This document shows, piece by piece, positions 52,565 through 61,577 of a DNA stretch of 64,000 nt. Location: contig JABZFM010000033.1 of assembly GCA_014237465.1 (NCBI GenBank), forward strand, positions 62,001-126,000. Reading direction: 5' to 3'. The DNA is from Desulfobacteraceae bacterium (GTDB lineage: Bacteria; Desulfobacterota; Desulfobacteria; Desulfobacterales; Desulfosalsimonadaceae). The stretch's first letter is position 1; each line of letters starts with the position of its first letter. Made by a program: the position numbers and the translations under genes. Under the pieces are notes generated by a model. It saw nothing but the letters and a program-made list of their open reading frames with translations. It ran no database searches and was not told the origin of the DNA.

Positions 52565-53968
52565 TCAAGTTTTAACCGGCACCGGTAATAATGGTTTGTA
52601 CAACGCAATAGAAATCACGCCGGCTATATACATCACCAGTCCGAAAAGGGCTGAAGTAACGAACATGGAGCTGTAAAAATCCCCCATTGTATCCTGGATT
52701 AAAAGTGCAATAGTCATGGAAAGCGCGGCGTTTCGTAAACCGGTTTCAAGGGAGATGGCTCTTGTCTGAAAATTGTTAACCGCAAACAGTTTTGAAAATC
52801 CGATGCCGGACATCATTCCCAGAAACGTGAGGGAAAAAACCGTTAAATAGAACCTGAGGCCGTATCGTGCCGTATCGGCAAATATATGCAGATTGCTTAA
52901 AACTCCGGCGATGATCAGGACAAGCAGCGCGATGATTCCAAGAGCTGAAAAAACCGGTGTCGCTTTTTGGGCAAATCCGGACCACTTGGTGCGGACCGAC
53001 ATGCCGATGATAAGCGGTATGATCACCAGGATCAGGATTGTCTGTACAACGAGCTTAATCGGGATAATCACTTCCGGCATGTTGGCACAGTAGAGGGCCA
53101 GCAGGAGCGGTGTAAAAATGATCGAAAAAACGGTTGAAAAGGAGGTCAATGATATGGAAAGGGCCAGATCCCCTTTGGCATAGTAGGTCATGATATTTGA
53201 CGTGACGCCTCCGGGGATAGCGGTAATCAGGATCATTCCGACAAAAATAAACGGATACTGATTGTAAAATCCCAGAAGATGCCCCATGCAAAATGCCAGA
53301 AACGGCATAAGACCAAACTGCAGGATTTCACCGATAATGATGCCGCGCGGTTTTGTAAATACCAGTGAAAAGTCTTTGAAGGTCAATGTCATGCCCATTC
53401 CTACCATGACAAAGAAGAGCATGAGGATAATACTGATTTTAAATATCTTATCGAGCAGCACCGGTTGAGGTGTTTTTGTAAATCGGGCAAAGGCGTACGT
53501 CCGGCCATTCACCTCTCCCGTCGTGGTAAATGCTTTGATGCTCAATTTGCTTTCATACTTTTTATCCAACCCGGCATAAAAAGAGTTCGCATTTTCTTCC
53601 AGCATGGCAAGATTATCAGGTAATGACAGAATATAGACCTCACCGGTGAGTTTCCGTAAAAGATAGATGGTTTGAATTTTATCTGTATTAGATTTCAGGA
53701 TGCGGAGATTTCCGACAAATTCCGTTTCTGTCGCGTCAACCCAGTCTAATTTTCGGGATTCTGTATTTAATTTTTTAAATAAGCCGGCATCCCCATCTCC
53801 CCTGGCAATGGAAGACAACTGGTGAAATAATTTTTCGCCGGATTGACTTTCAGCGCCGGATGATGTCAGTGGGTTCAGGAATATGACAAGCGCAAGGATG
53901 CAGATGGAGACAAAGGTGAATCTGTTCGAATGCTTTTTCCATCTTTTAATTGATTGCCTGATAATCAT
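52565..53968 (-). CDS. BASS-family transporter with an N-terminal periplasmic-type domain
   Basis: About 467 aa; ATG 53968 preferred (GGAGG 11 bases upstream), with ATG 53986 also in frame. Residues about 1-38 are a signal or anchor helix (FTFVSICILALVIFLNPLTSSGA). Residues about 40-155 are soluble (KLFHQLSSIARGDGDAGLFKKLNTESRKLDWVDATETEFVGNLRILKS...). After that nine or so membrane helices match the bile acid:sodium symporter fold: VGMGMTLTFKDFSLVFTKPRG, the crossing motif ITAIPGGVTSNIMTYYAKGDLALSISLT and ETGLRNAALSMTIALLIQD. It would co-transport an organic anion with Na+. The N-terminal domain is not part of standard BASS proteins and I do not recognise it. Confidence 0.82.
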   Translation of the reverse strand: MIIRQSIKRWKKHSNRFTFVSICILALVIFLNPLTSSGAESQSGEKLFHQLSSIARGDGDAGLFKKLNTESRKLDWVDATETEFVGNLRILKSNTDKIQTIYLLRKLTGEVYILSLPDNLAMLEENANSFYAGLDKKYESKLSIKAFTTTGEVNGRTYAFARFTKTPQPVLLDKIFKISIILMLFFVMVGMGMTLTFKDFSLVFTKPRGIIIGEILQFGLMPFLAFCMGHLLGFYNQYPFIFVGMILITAIPGGVTSNIMTYYAKGDLALSISLTSFSTVFSIIFTPLLLALYCANMPEVIIPIKLVVQTILILVIIPLIIGMSVRTKWSGFAQKATPVFSALGIIALLVLIIAGVLSNLHIFADTARYGLRFYLTVFSLTFLGMMSGIGFSKLFAVNNFQTRAISLETGLRNAALSMTIALLIQDTMGDFYSSMFVTSALFGLVMYIAGVISIALYKPLLPVPVKT

Positions 53969-54167
53969 AATAATGGTGCCCTCCATTCCGGTTTTTGTCT
54001 TTCGTCATTGATGACCTTGCATATTCTGATTTCAATTTTTGTTCAAAATTGCTGACAGGGCCGGCGCAGCGGAGTCAGAAAGTAATTCCAACAAAGTTGA
54101 TTTCATTTTATCCATAATGCCAGATAAGTGCACATCTTGCAAGGGAAATGGAACATGGTGGAACATG

Positions 54168-54216
54168 GGGTCAAACCTTGATTATTATGATAACAATTGA
54201 CATGTGACGCTGACCC
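54168..54216. repeat. REP-like sequence upstream of the RAYT gene
   Basis: GGGTCA at the left and TGACCC at the right bracket TTGATTATTATGATAACAATTGACA. RAYT genes usually carry such GGGTCA-type hairpins at their ends; only this upstream one is clear. Confidence 0.5.
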
Positions 54217-54231
54217 TGGTAATGTCAAATC

Positions 54232-55212
54232 ATGGCAAGGCAACTGAGAATAGAATTTAAAGGTGCATATTACCACGTTCTTTCGCGTGGCAATAACCGG
54301 TGTGAAATCTTCCGCAGCGATGAAGACTATCATGATTTTTTAGATCTTCTTGCCGAACTGTCCGAACGGTTTGAGATCGATATTCACGCCTATGTCCTGA
54401 TGACCAATCATTATCATCTGCTGCTGCGTACCCGAAAACCGAACCTCTCAAAAGCCATGCAATGGCTGGGCACAAGTTATACCCGACGTTTTAACCTGAG
54501 AAATTCGCAGAGCGGTCATCTGTTTCAGGGAAGGTTCAAAAGCATCATCGTTGAAAACGATTCTTACCTGATGAGACTTTCCTGCTATATCCATCGGAAC
54601 CCATTGCGGGCAGGAGTTGTAAAGCGCCTGACTGACTATCAATGGAGCAGTTACCCGTATTGCGCGTATAAGAAAAAACAACCGGCCTGGTTAAAGGTTG
54701 ATTCAATTTTATCCCAGGCAAGTGCGGCCAAAGACAGGCGTCTCGCATACCGCGGCAAAGTTCAACGGTTTTCTGATGAAAAAGGGTGCGTCTGGGAGGA
54801 CGTTAAATTCGGATTCATCTACGGATCTCAGGCGTTTATTGATCGCATTAAAGACAAGTACCGGTCGGGAACTCCGGATGGCGAACTGCCGCAATTAAAC
54901 CGGCTGTTGAAAGAAGAAGACCCTGAAATTTTAATTGGAAAAGCATCCACCCTGTTGAATTGCGATATTGAATATTTCAGGGAATCCGGACGGCTTACGG
55001 GCGATGATCGGGATAAACGGGATGTCATTGTCTATCTTTTATGGAAAACGGGCAGATACAGTAATCAAAAAATTGGAGAATTACTGGGCCTGACATATTC
55101 CTCGGTGAGCCGGAGGATACATCATGTCAGATTAAAATTAAAATTAAGAAGCGGCAAAAACAATAAAGTTAAGAAGTTTTATAATTCTGTAAAGCTAAAA
55201 ATGAAAGTTTGA
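54232..55212 (+). CDS. REP-associated tyrosine transposase (RAYT, Y1 HUH family)
   Basis: 326 aa. MARQLRIEFKGAYYHVLSRGNNR start, HUH pair His60-Tyr-His62 in LMTNHYHLLLR, and the candidate nucleophile Tyr119 in LSCYIHRNPLRAGVV. Beyond the about 200-residue catalytic core it has a C-terminal extension with a DnaA-like helix-turn-helix (DKRDVIVYLLWKTGRYSNQKIGELLGLTYSSVSRRIHHVRLK). RAYTs are single-copy relatives of IS200/IS605 transposases that mobilise short palindromic REP sequences through single-stranded DNA. It may act on the many palindromes of this window. No sign of decay. Confidence 0.9.
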   Translation: MARQLRIEFKGAYYHVLSRGNNRCEIFRSDEDYHDFLDLLAELSERFEIDIHAYVLMTNHYHLLLRTRKPNLSKAMQWLGTSYTRRFNLRNSQSGHLFQGRFKSIIVENDSYLMRLSCYIHRNPLRAGVVKRLTDYQWSSYPYCAYKKKQPAWLKVDSILSQASAAKDRRLAYRGKVQRFSDEKGCVWEDVKFGFIYGSQAFIDRIKDKYRSGTPDGELPQLNRLLKEEDPEILIGKASTLLNCDIEYFRESGRLTGDDRDKRDVIVYLLWKTGRYSNQKIGELLGLTYSSVSRRIHHVRLKLKLRSGKNNKVKKFYNSVKLKMKV

Positions 55213-55605
55213 CCGTCGAAATTTTGCCCCCCGACATTCCTGCGGAAAGGGAAGCACTGAAGCGGATAGCACGTTGAATGATCCGTGTCACATACGCCAT
55301 CTGGGCGGGTTTGAAATATCCGCCCCGCAGCCGGTGGTTTGTCTTCCTGTATGCTTTTGCATGTTCTTCTGACCAGAAGAATACACTCTCCGATTTTAAA
55401 CCTTCTTTATTTAATAGTATATATTCGAATAAAGGTTATTGTCTTGTTGTAACGCGAAATAATTTTGATCCGTCACGAAATTTTTTATCATTGCAGAAAC
55501 GTAAAGCTGGCGAATACTGTATTTTTTTTATCAATCAGATTGAATAGATTGATCATTTCATGTAAGTTGCTGTAATATAAGTAATTTTAACAACGAAAAA
55601 CAAAT
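55213..55605. other. Gene-poor region downstream of the RAYT gene
   Basis: 393 bases. An 89-codon open frame at 55278-55547 has no ribosome site and reads like random low-similarity sequence. No box-type palindrome is present. The first 50 bases may be the RAYT element's right end (CCCCCCGACATTCC). Confidence 0.4.
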
Positions 55606-56067
55606 ATGATAAATTTCAGTAAACGAATTATTATCGCAGGACTACTGGCATTTATGCTTTTTGGGTGTTCCGGAAAGCACCTGCGGATAAACGATGATAA
55701 CACCATGGAACTATGCGGATGTAATCCACTGCCCAATTGTGTCTCAAGTACGACCTGGGTTTTATACAACCGGACATCCCCGTTTGAGCCGGCGGCTCCC
55801 ATAGATGACGCCTGGCTGGAAATCAAAGATGTCATCCGCAGCATGCCGCGAACGGAAATAGTGGAAGAAAATGATGTCTACGTTCACGCTAAGTGCACAA
55901 GTCGTGTGTTCCGGTTTGTGGATAACCTTGAACTCCTGCTGCATCCTGACCAAAACCGGATCTCTGTAAGATCCTCTTCCGTGATCGCGCTCTGGGACCT
56001 GTGCGTCAACCGATGGCGGGTTTATAAACTGCGGAAACAACTTGAGGAAATGAAGGTTATTAAATAA
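55606..56067 (+). CDS. DUF1499 lipoprotein
   Basis: 153 aa with lipobox FMLFGC, lipidated Cys21. The DUF1499 pattern is visible: CNPLPNCVSSTT near residue 40, AWLEIKDVIRSMPRTEIVEENDVYVHAKCTSRVFRFVDNLELLLHPDQNRISVRSSS, and the end WDLCVNRWRVYKLRKQL. The usual Gly in the SxxGxxDxGxN part is changed (SVIALWDLCVNR). Function of the family unknown; predicted envelope-anchored. Confidence 0.83.
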   Translation: MINFSKRIIIAGLLAFMLFGCSGKHLRINDDNTMELCGCNPLPNCVSSTTWVLYNRTSPFEPAAPIDDAWLEIKDVIRSMPRTEIVEENDVYVHAKCTSRVFRFVDNLELLLHPDQNRISVRSSSVIALWDLCVNRWRVYKLRKQLEEMKVIK

Positions 56068-56137
56068 GGTTAAAAATCGAGGTTTGACTCGTCCTTTACA
56101 TGTAAAGACATCAACAAGACATAAAAAGGGATACCTG

Positions 56138-56827
56138 ATGAAAAATTTAGACGACTATTTAAATCCGACTGAAATAATTGACAGCAACCATCCGGCGATT
56201 CTTGAATATGCCCGGAAAACGGCTGGTAATGCACCCGATGGTAATACAACGGACGAGATTTCAATCGCCTGCAGGCTGTTTACAGCTGTGCGTGATGAGA
56301 TCGCATATAATCCCCGCACCCATTTTTACCTCAAATCCCATTACCAGGCCAGCAACGTACTTGAACGCAAAAGTGGGTACTGCGTGTCCAAGGCATGTCT
56401 TTTGTGCGCCCTGGGTAGGGCGTCGGGTATTCCCAGCCGCCTTGGCCTGGCCGATATCCGGAATTACGGTGCCAGCTGGGAGGTTGTGGAATTAATGGGG
56501 ACCAATATATTTACCTATCACGGGTTTGTTGAATTTTTTTTAGACGGCCAATGGGTGAAAGCCACTCCGGCCTTTGATCGTCCGGTATATGAAAAACACC
56601 ATATCCCTTTGCTGGAATTTAACGGCCGGGAGGATGCTGTTTTTCCGTCTCATGACTTAAACGGCAAGCCGTATGTGGACTATATGAAATATCATGGGTC
56701 ATTTGCCGATCTGCCGTTAAACGATCTGGTCCAGGCATTTAGAAAAATATATGGAGAGGATCGGGTCGATTTCTGGATCGAAATGCTTGAATCCGAATTG
56801 CCAAATGAAGAAAGAAATAACCGGTGA
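56138..56827 (+). CDS. Transglutaminase-like cysteine protease-fold protein
   Basis: Start ATG 56138 (MKNLDDYLNPTEIID) behind AAAAAGGGATACC; 229 aa. The transglutaminase core has the nucleophile Cys82 in KSGYCVSKACLLCALGRASGIPSRLGLADIRN, the His in YHGFVEFFLDGQWVKATPAFD and the following Asp. The length fits small cytosolic transglutaminase/peptidase-like proteins. Stand-alone gene; substrate unknown. Confidence 0.85.
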   Translation: MKNLDDYLNPTEIIDSNHPAILEYARKTAGNAPDGNTTDEISIACRLFTAVRDEIAYNPRTHFYLKSHYQASNVLERKSGYCVSKACLLCALGRASGIPSRLGLADIRNYGASWEVVELMGTNIFTYHGFVEFFLDGQWVKATPAFDRPVYEKHHIPLLEFNGREDAVFPSHDLNGKPYVDYMKYHGSFADLPLNDLVQAFRKIYGEDRVDFWIEMLESELPNEERNNR

Positions 56828-56900
56828 GCGGAAAAGAAAAGGAACAGTTTGCATCTGTTTTTAATGCGTCAAGATCCTTGGCGTTCCATGCGTTTATGAT

Positions 56901-56990
56901 CTGGATGCCCGCCTTCGCGGGAATGACAAAATAAACTGAATTTACGAAAAATAACCCTGAAGCGTCATACCCGCGAAGGCGGGCATCCAG
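56901..56990. repeat. Inverted pair of CCCGCCTTCGCGGG repeats
   Basis: CTGGATGCCCGCCTTCGCGG continuing GAATGAC (56901-56927) and its inverse complement with small differences (56964-56990), each with an internal CCCGC/GCGGG hairpin. This is the widespread proteobacterial repeat usually seen between genes. Unrelated in sequence to the boxed palindromes. Confidence 0.85.
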
Positions 56991-57120
56991 GCAATTAATC
57001 GTTAATATTAAATTCCTGAATCGTCAATTAGAGCAAAGTGGATAACCAAGTACCTTTTTTTATGAGATAGCGGGATGTATGTTATCCTGGTTATCTCATG
57101 AAAGATCCGGGTAAGGTTGT

Positions 57121-57360
57121 TTACAACGACTGCATTGGCGATGATTGTGAGCCCAGCAAAATTATAAATCCAAAAATGAATGAAATGGCACACAAAACAA
57201 AGACGATGCGGGCAATATTTCCTAATCTGTCGGCAAGTTGCTGGTACTTTTTACGTTTTGATTTGGTTTGTTTCTTTTTTTGTTTGTCAACAATGCCGCC
57301 TGCAATCCAGACAGAAATACCAATAATGAAAAATACGAGTGCAAGGTAGATACAGAACAT
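57121..57360 (-). CDS. Small two-helix membrane protein
   Basis: 79 aa, with AAAGGAGC seven bases before the ATG on the minus strand. Two hydrophobic helices (residues about 3-23, YLALVFFIIGISVWIAGGI; about 50-70, IARIVFVLCAISFIFGFIILLG) flank a highly basic loop KQKKKQTKSKRKKYQQ. The loop should face the cytoplasm. Unknown function; well-placed ribosome site makes it likely real. Confidence 0.6.
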   Translation of the reverse strand: MFCIYLALVFFIIGISVWIAGGIVDKQKKKQTKSKRKKYQQLADRLGNIARIVFVLCAISFIFGFIILLGSQSSPMQSL

Positions 57361-57556
57361 AATACGCTCCTTTAATCGGCCTTAAATCGTCCAGATAAAT
57401 TGTCATAAAAAGAGTGAACTAAAATGGTTTTGAGTTTGAAGTGATCTAAAGTTATGGATAATGCCTGTGGCATTGTCATTTTTTATTACAAAAATGATTG
57501 CGCGTTTCGCGCAGTCCGGAACTTCAGGTGCCTTAGCTCACTTTCAACTTCAAACT

Positions 57557-57805
57557 TTATATTTTGATTTCTTTTAAAGCCTCTTCCGGTTTTTTTTGAC
57601 GGGGTTGAGTGACCGGCATCATGTGATTGTCCAGGTGCACAAGCCCGTCGGTGATGGTCCAGCAGAAGGCCGGTTTGCTGATTTTCCGGGAAAGCCGTCG
57701 GACGATGGCAAGGACTTCCGCTTCCTCATGGCTTTCAATCACCACAATAGGAATTCGGGAGTCGATGATCAGGAGCAGGTCTTTGGCGCTGTTGGTTTCC
57801 GGCAT
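57557..57805 (-). pseudogene. Truncated AAA-family ATPase N-terminus
   Basis: 82 aa. DLLLIIDSRIPIVVIESHEEAEVLAIVRRLSRKISKPAFCWTITDGLVHLDNH matches the N-terminal domain of Ycf46/FtsH-related AAA proteins (LIRSRxPIIxIETxEExR...TWSVTDGL). The sequence stops at EEALKEIKI, exactly where the linker to the Walker A domain would follow; the next bases are low-complexity CTCACTTTCAACTTC-type repeat. Probably a remnant; alternatively a small domain-only protein. Confidence 0.6.
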
Positions 57806-57892
57806 CAGTTTTCCTTGTAATTACAGTTTTCGGATGAGTGTACATAGCCGTATTTTAACTAAATGTTTTAGGTTTTATGGGCCTTTTTCAGG

Positions 57893-58414
57893 TTATCTCA
57901 GCTTTACCTCTTCCAGATAGGATTTTACACTCCCGGCAGTTGCGATAAACAGGCGGGAGCCGGTTATTACAGTAAATACATCATCGCGGTTTCCGCAAAC
58001 TCCGGCAAACTCGGGACCAATCACAACGGCCGGAGCCTCGGCGTCCGGGTTTTTGTTCATGGCATCCACGTACATGTTCAGCCGGTCTTTTAAGACTTGA
58101 AAATAATCAATGGTTTTACCGGCCATGAGTTCGGCGGTTTCTGACAGGCCCTGGGAAAATTCCCGGACCGAGTTCCAGTAAATTTCCGACACCTCATTTT
58201 TATACGGTACATGGCTGATAAAATAGGAGATGCTCCAGCCCACGGTAATAATTTTAAGGATCGGCAGTTCATATTCAACCGTATTGCGGTTGATGTCTGC
58301 ATCCTCATGCAGGCCGAGCATCACTTCTTTAATGTCGGTCCGGTCAATGGCAAAATTAAAGAGATTTTCTGCTGCCTGTTGAACGGGTAATTTTTTTGCT
58401 TCAGTATTTCCCAT
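57893..58414 (-). CDS. Hypothetical protein, possibly partner of the AAA fragment
   Basis: 173 aa, no signal or membrane helix. Mostly helical (VQQAAENLFNFAIDRTDIKEVMLGLHEDADINRNTVEYELPILKIITVGWSISYFI) with a C-terminal alpha/beta part (VVIGPEFAGVCGNRDDVFTVITGSRLFIATAGSVKSYLEEVKLR). No recognised family. Same strand as, and 87 bases upstream of, the AAA fragment. Confidence 0.55.
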   Translation of the reverse strand: MGNTEAKKLPVQQAAENLFNFAIDRTDIKEVMLGLHEDADINRNTVEYELPILKIITVGWSISYFISHVPYKNEVSEIYWNSVREFSQGLSETAELMAGKTIDYFQVLKDRLNMYVDAMNKNPDAEAPAVVIGPEFAGVCGNRDDVFTVITGSRLFIATAGSVKSYLEEVKLR

Positions 58415-58500
58415 ATAATAAACTAACTCAGATGGTTGATATTAAAAATTTTTTAGAATGGGGGCATTAATAATATCATGTATCCTAACAAAATGATGAA

Positions 58501-58799
58501 TTAAGAGTCAAGACGGTAAGGAGGGTATCAAAGACGCGGGAAAGAAGTTCCACTTTTTTTGACCGGCTTCTGTCATAGGGGGAATCATCAAAAATCAGCA
58601 CTTCTTCAGATGAATCGTCTAAAAGATTCCGGATCATAATGTAGATTTTATTGCTCAACATAAGGGTAAATCGTCGCCAATTATATTTTGGTGAATTTAA
58701 AAAATTATAAACAGCATCTTTGCCGATACGGATATTCTTGTTTTTTACAATACCCTGGAAAAAGTTTTTCCCGGTAAAGGCCAGGTTAAAGATAATGGT
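58501..58799 (-). pseudogene. IS4-family transposase remnant
   Basis: On the minus strand a frame reads NLAFTGKNFFQGIVKNKNIRIGKDAVYNFLNSPKYNWRRF, then LMLSNKIYIMIRNLLDDSSEEVLIFDDSPYDRSRSKKVELLSRVFD. The IFDDSPYDRSRSKKVELL stretch is the first catalytic-Asp region of a group of IS4-type DDE transposases. No start codon fits and the rest of the gene is missing. Confidence 0.75.
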
Positions 58800-58883
58800 A
58801 AATACTGATAATTAAAATTTGTCAGATAATCATCCCCGAAAGTTGAGTTACATTATAAAATCAAAGATCATTTAAGCGAAAGT

Positions 58884-59057
58884 ATGGAATTTACCATCGG
58901 TCACTTCTTTTATATATCGGGAATGATTTCCCCTTTATTAATTGGTATTTTATTTCTATCAGTTAGAAGCCTTAATATACTTTTTGACAAGTACGAAAAT
59001 CCAGATAAAGCAGGAATTCGGACGGTGAATTCAAATTCGGTAAAAATCTATCAATAA
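58884..59057 (+). CDS. Candidate 57-residue membrane peptide
   Basis: MEFTIGHFFYISGMISPLLIGILFLSVRSLNILFDKYENPDKAGIRTVN..., one helix at about residues 7-27. It ends 14 bases before the next gene's ATG and shares its direction, so it could be a leader or partner. The ribosome site is weak (AAGCGAAAG), so it may be chance. Confidence 0.35.
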   Translation: MEFTIGHFFYISGMISPLLIGILFLSVRSLNILFDKYENPDKAGIRTVNSNSVKIYQ

Positions 59058-59071
59058 AAGGAGATTGGAAA

Positions 59072-60040
59072 ATGACAACAAGCGACGAAACAAAGAAAAA
59101 GCCTCTTTGGATGTTAATTGAGGAGAATTTCCTTGAGCTTAATTTACAGGACCTCTCAGGGAAAGATAAGGAAGCAGCAATTCAAAAGATTGCCGGTGAA
59201 CTTGATGCTGCAGGTTACAATGTTTCCCGTAGAGGGGGCAATATGCTTCAATTGAGATGGGCAATGGATGAAATGCTAAAGGTTGGCAGGCCACTAATGA
59301 AGGATCTCAACGATGCGATCGCGACACTTTCATTAGAGGACGTGGCCGATCCTTATTTCGCTACTAGTAAGCTCATCGATGACCTCGGTAAAACGTGGAA
59401 AGAACTCAAAAAATCCGAGCGTAGACCAGACGTGATACGGATTGTCGAGAAGACAAGACTCGATTTACTCATTAACAAAGCAAAAGACTTGCCTGACGAT
59501 GAAGGTATCCGATTCCTTATTGAGGAAAAAGTGGCATCTGAAGTGATCATAAACGAGTTGGGCATTACCGAGGAAAAGCTGGGCCAGGTGAACGCCGAGA
59601 TTGAAAAAGAAAATGCAGAGAGGGAAAGGGTGGAGACGCTGCTCGAGGCGGTAGACGGCAAGTCCAACGAGGAAAAGGTGAAGCACTTATTTGATAATAA
59701 TGTCTCAGAAAATTTGATAATCGAGATAGCGAAAGTTGACCAGGGTGTGATTGATAGTGTCAAACAAGCAATGGAAGAGGAGCTAAAGGAAAAACAAAGG
59801 TTGGAAGAAGAGGCAGCTGCACAGAAAAAAGCTGAGGCTGCAGGGCCTTCACTGGAAGAAATTCCTCCGGATCAGATGCTTGACTACATCGAGTCCATTC
59901 GCGAAATCATGGAGTTTAGCGATGTAGAAAAAGAAATCAGAGTGATGTGCGACCAAAGCTCCATTCCCAAAAGCATTGTAGACATTGCTGTTTCAGACCA
60001 TAGCAGACTGGATGAGCTCGAAAAAGAGGCAGAAGGATAA
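59072..60040 (+). CDS. Uncharacterised helical protein with three internal repeats
   Basis: 322 aa, acidic, no signal. AAAGGAGATTGG precedes the ATG. The N-terminal third (LWMLIEENFLELNLQDLSGKDKEAAIQKIAGELDAAGYNVSRRGGNM) looks like a small globular domain. From about residue 145 three degenerate units follow (GIRFLIEEKVASEVIINELGITEEKLGQVNAEIE, KVKHLFDNNVSENLIIEIAKVDQGVIDSVKQAMEE, EIRVMCDQSSIPKSIVDIAVSDHSRLDELEKE), the first two ending in coiled-coil stretches. Each unit has the spacing of a small helix-turn-helix or TPR-like hairpin. No family recognised. Confidence 0.7.
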   Translation: MTTSDETKKKPLWMLIEENFLELNLQDLSGKDKEAAIQKIAGELDAAGYNVSRRGGNMLQLRWAMDEMLKVGRPLMKDLNDAIATLSLEDVADPYFATSKLIDDLGKTWKELKKSERRPDVIRIVEKTRLDLLINKAKDLPDDEGIRFLIEEKVASEVIINELGITEEKLGQVNAEIEKENAERERVETLLEAVDGKSNEEKVKHLFDNNVSENLIIEIAKVDQGVIDSVKQAMEEELKEKQRLEEEAAAQKKAEAAGPSLEEIPPDQMLDYIESIREIMEFSDVEKEIRVMCDQSSIPKSIVDIAVSDHSRLDELEKEAEG

Positions 60041-60299
60041 TATTGTTAGAAGAATTGAAACGCGAAAGATTTTTCGAAAAAGTGGTGATATGATAGGCAA
60101 AATGTCTTAAATTGAGATAGTTCAGACTTGATCTGACAGATACCGATTTTGCTACCCGCACTATTGCAAAAAATAGTCTTAGTGCATATATGCATGACCA
60201 TCACCGGCATACGATAGCGCGTCCGAGCATAGAGCTGTTCTGGTCTGATCTTCTCTTTCCGCAGTTGATTATGATTATCGCCGTCCTTTTCGCAGCCGG

Positions 60300-61577
60300 C
60301 TACGAGCTGAGGATACCGTCCGCGGCACGCATTCCGCTTGCCCAGGCTGCCGTTATGCCTCTGCTTGTGCCTGCACCATCGCCCACCAGATAGATGTGTT
60401 CTGCAGCGCGAAAGTAATCGTCAATGAAACTTGGCTTGTTCGCGTACAGCTTGACCTCCGGGTAATACATGATCGTACCAGGATGCAAAACCCCAGGCAC
60501 AACCGTGTCCAACAGTTTCATGGATCTCCAGATGTTCCGCATGATCTTGCCGGGAACTGCCAAGCTGATGTCGCCTGCCGCACAGTCTGCCAGCGTCGGC
60601 TGAAAATCAAATAAATCGTCGCAGAACGTCTCAGCCTTCGACCGTTTGCCGACGCGGAAGTCCCCCACCCGCTGCATGATAGGTCTGTCGCCTCCCAAGA
60701 GCATGGCTTGGCAACCAAGCATTTCGGCGAATTCCTGGCCGCTGGCCAGTGGCGCGGTCAGCGTCACTGTCTTGAGCAGGGCAAAATTGACGAGCCCGTT
60801 CTTCTTTCGAGAATTGCTGTATGCGTGACCATTGACGCTGTAATAGTGGCGCCCCTCACGTGTCTCGTAACGTTCCTTCACGACATAGGCTGAACCGCTG
60901 TTGGTGCAGAAAGTCCGAACTAACCCGGGGAAATAGAACTTCGGATCATAGTAGTCCCGAATGATGGGATAGCGTTCTTCGCGAGTCTCGATCCGGATGC
61001 CGATATCTACGATGTTGTCCTGATAGTGAACTCCGGCTTTCTTCATCGCTGTCTGGAGAAATCGGAATCCGCCTCTCCCTGGTGCCAGAATTAAATTGCC
61101 GTAACCGATGTCTCTTCTGTTCGTCACAATCCGTCTGTCGGCTGGCTCTGCTCCGACTACAGTCTCCCCGAGGCTGACCTCGATGCCGCGCCTTTCAATC
61201 TCGGTCATGAGACTTTTGATCAGCCGTAGTCCACCGTCGGTTCCCAAGTGGTACTGCCGAATGTCGAGCAGGCGCACGTCGAGCCGTTCCGCTCGCCTCT
61301 GATATGTCTCCAAGCCAGTCTTGTTCATAAAACTGGGATTCAGGTGCTGCACGACCAACTCCAGATAATGCTCCGCCTGTTCCCGGGTCCAGCTGTCCGC
61401 CGGGAAGCCCACGGGGTAGGTGAAGTTCATCTTGCAGTCGTGCCTGAGCCCCCCCGTACTGAGCCTCTCTTTGTCGATCAACAGCAACCTCAAGTCAGAC
61501 CGGTTGGCGCTGAGATGAAACGCGGCTCCCAGTCCAGCGGGTCCGGTGCCGACAATGATACAGTCATATGTATCCAT
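60300..61577 (-). CDS. FAD-dependent oxidoreductase
   Basis: 425 aa. FAD-binding dinucleotide fold CIIVGTGPAGLGAAFHLSANRSDLRLLLIDKE at the N-terminus and the closing IYLVGDGAGTSRGITAAWASGMRAADGIL. The middle resembles NAD(FAD)-dependent dehydrogenases of the COG2509 group (YGNLILAPGRGGFRFLQTAMKKAGVHYQDNIVDIGIRIETRE). Its codon use is GC-richer with more CGN-Arg and CTG-Leu than its neighbours, suggesting acquisition. Substrate unknown. AGGT precedes the ATG. Confidence 0.8.
   Translation of the reverse strand: MDTYDCIIVGTGPAGLGAAFHLSANRSDLRLLLIDKERLSTGGLRHDCKMNFTYPVGFPADSWTREQAEHYLELVVQHLNPSFMNKTGLETYQRRAERLDVRLLDIRQYHLGTDGGLRLIKSLMTEIERRGIEVSLGETVVGAEPADRRIVTNRRDIGYGNLILAPGRGGFRFLQTAMKKAGVHYQDNIVDIGIRIETREERYPIIRDYYDPKFYFPGLVRTFCTNSGSAYVVKERYETREGRHYYSVNGHAYSNSRKKNGLVNFALLKTVTLTAPLASGQEFAEMLGCQAMLLGGDRPIMQRVGDFRVGKRSKAETFCDDLFDFQPTLADCAAGDISLAVPGKIMRNIWRSMKLLDTVVPGVLHPGTIMYYPEVKLYANKPSFIDDYFRAAEHIYLVGDGAGTSRGITAAWASGMRAADGILSS

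Noticed and set aside
55278-55547. 89-codon plus-strand open frame downstream of the RAYT gene
   Set aside because: No ribosome site, no recognisable domain, and composition like the surrounding spacer.
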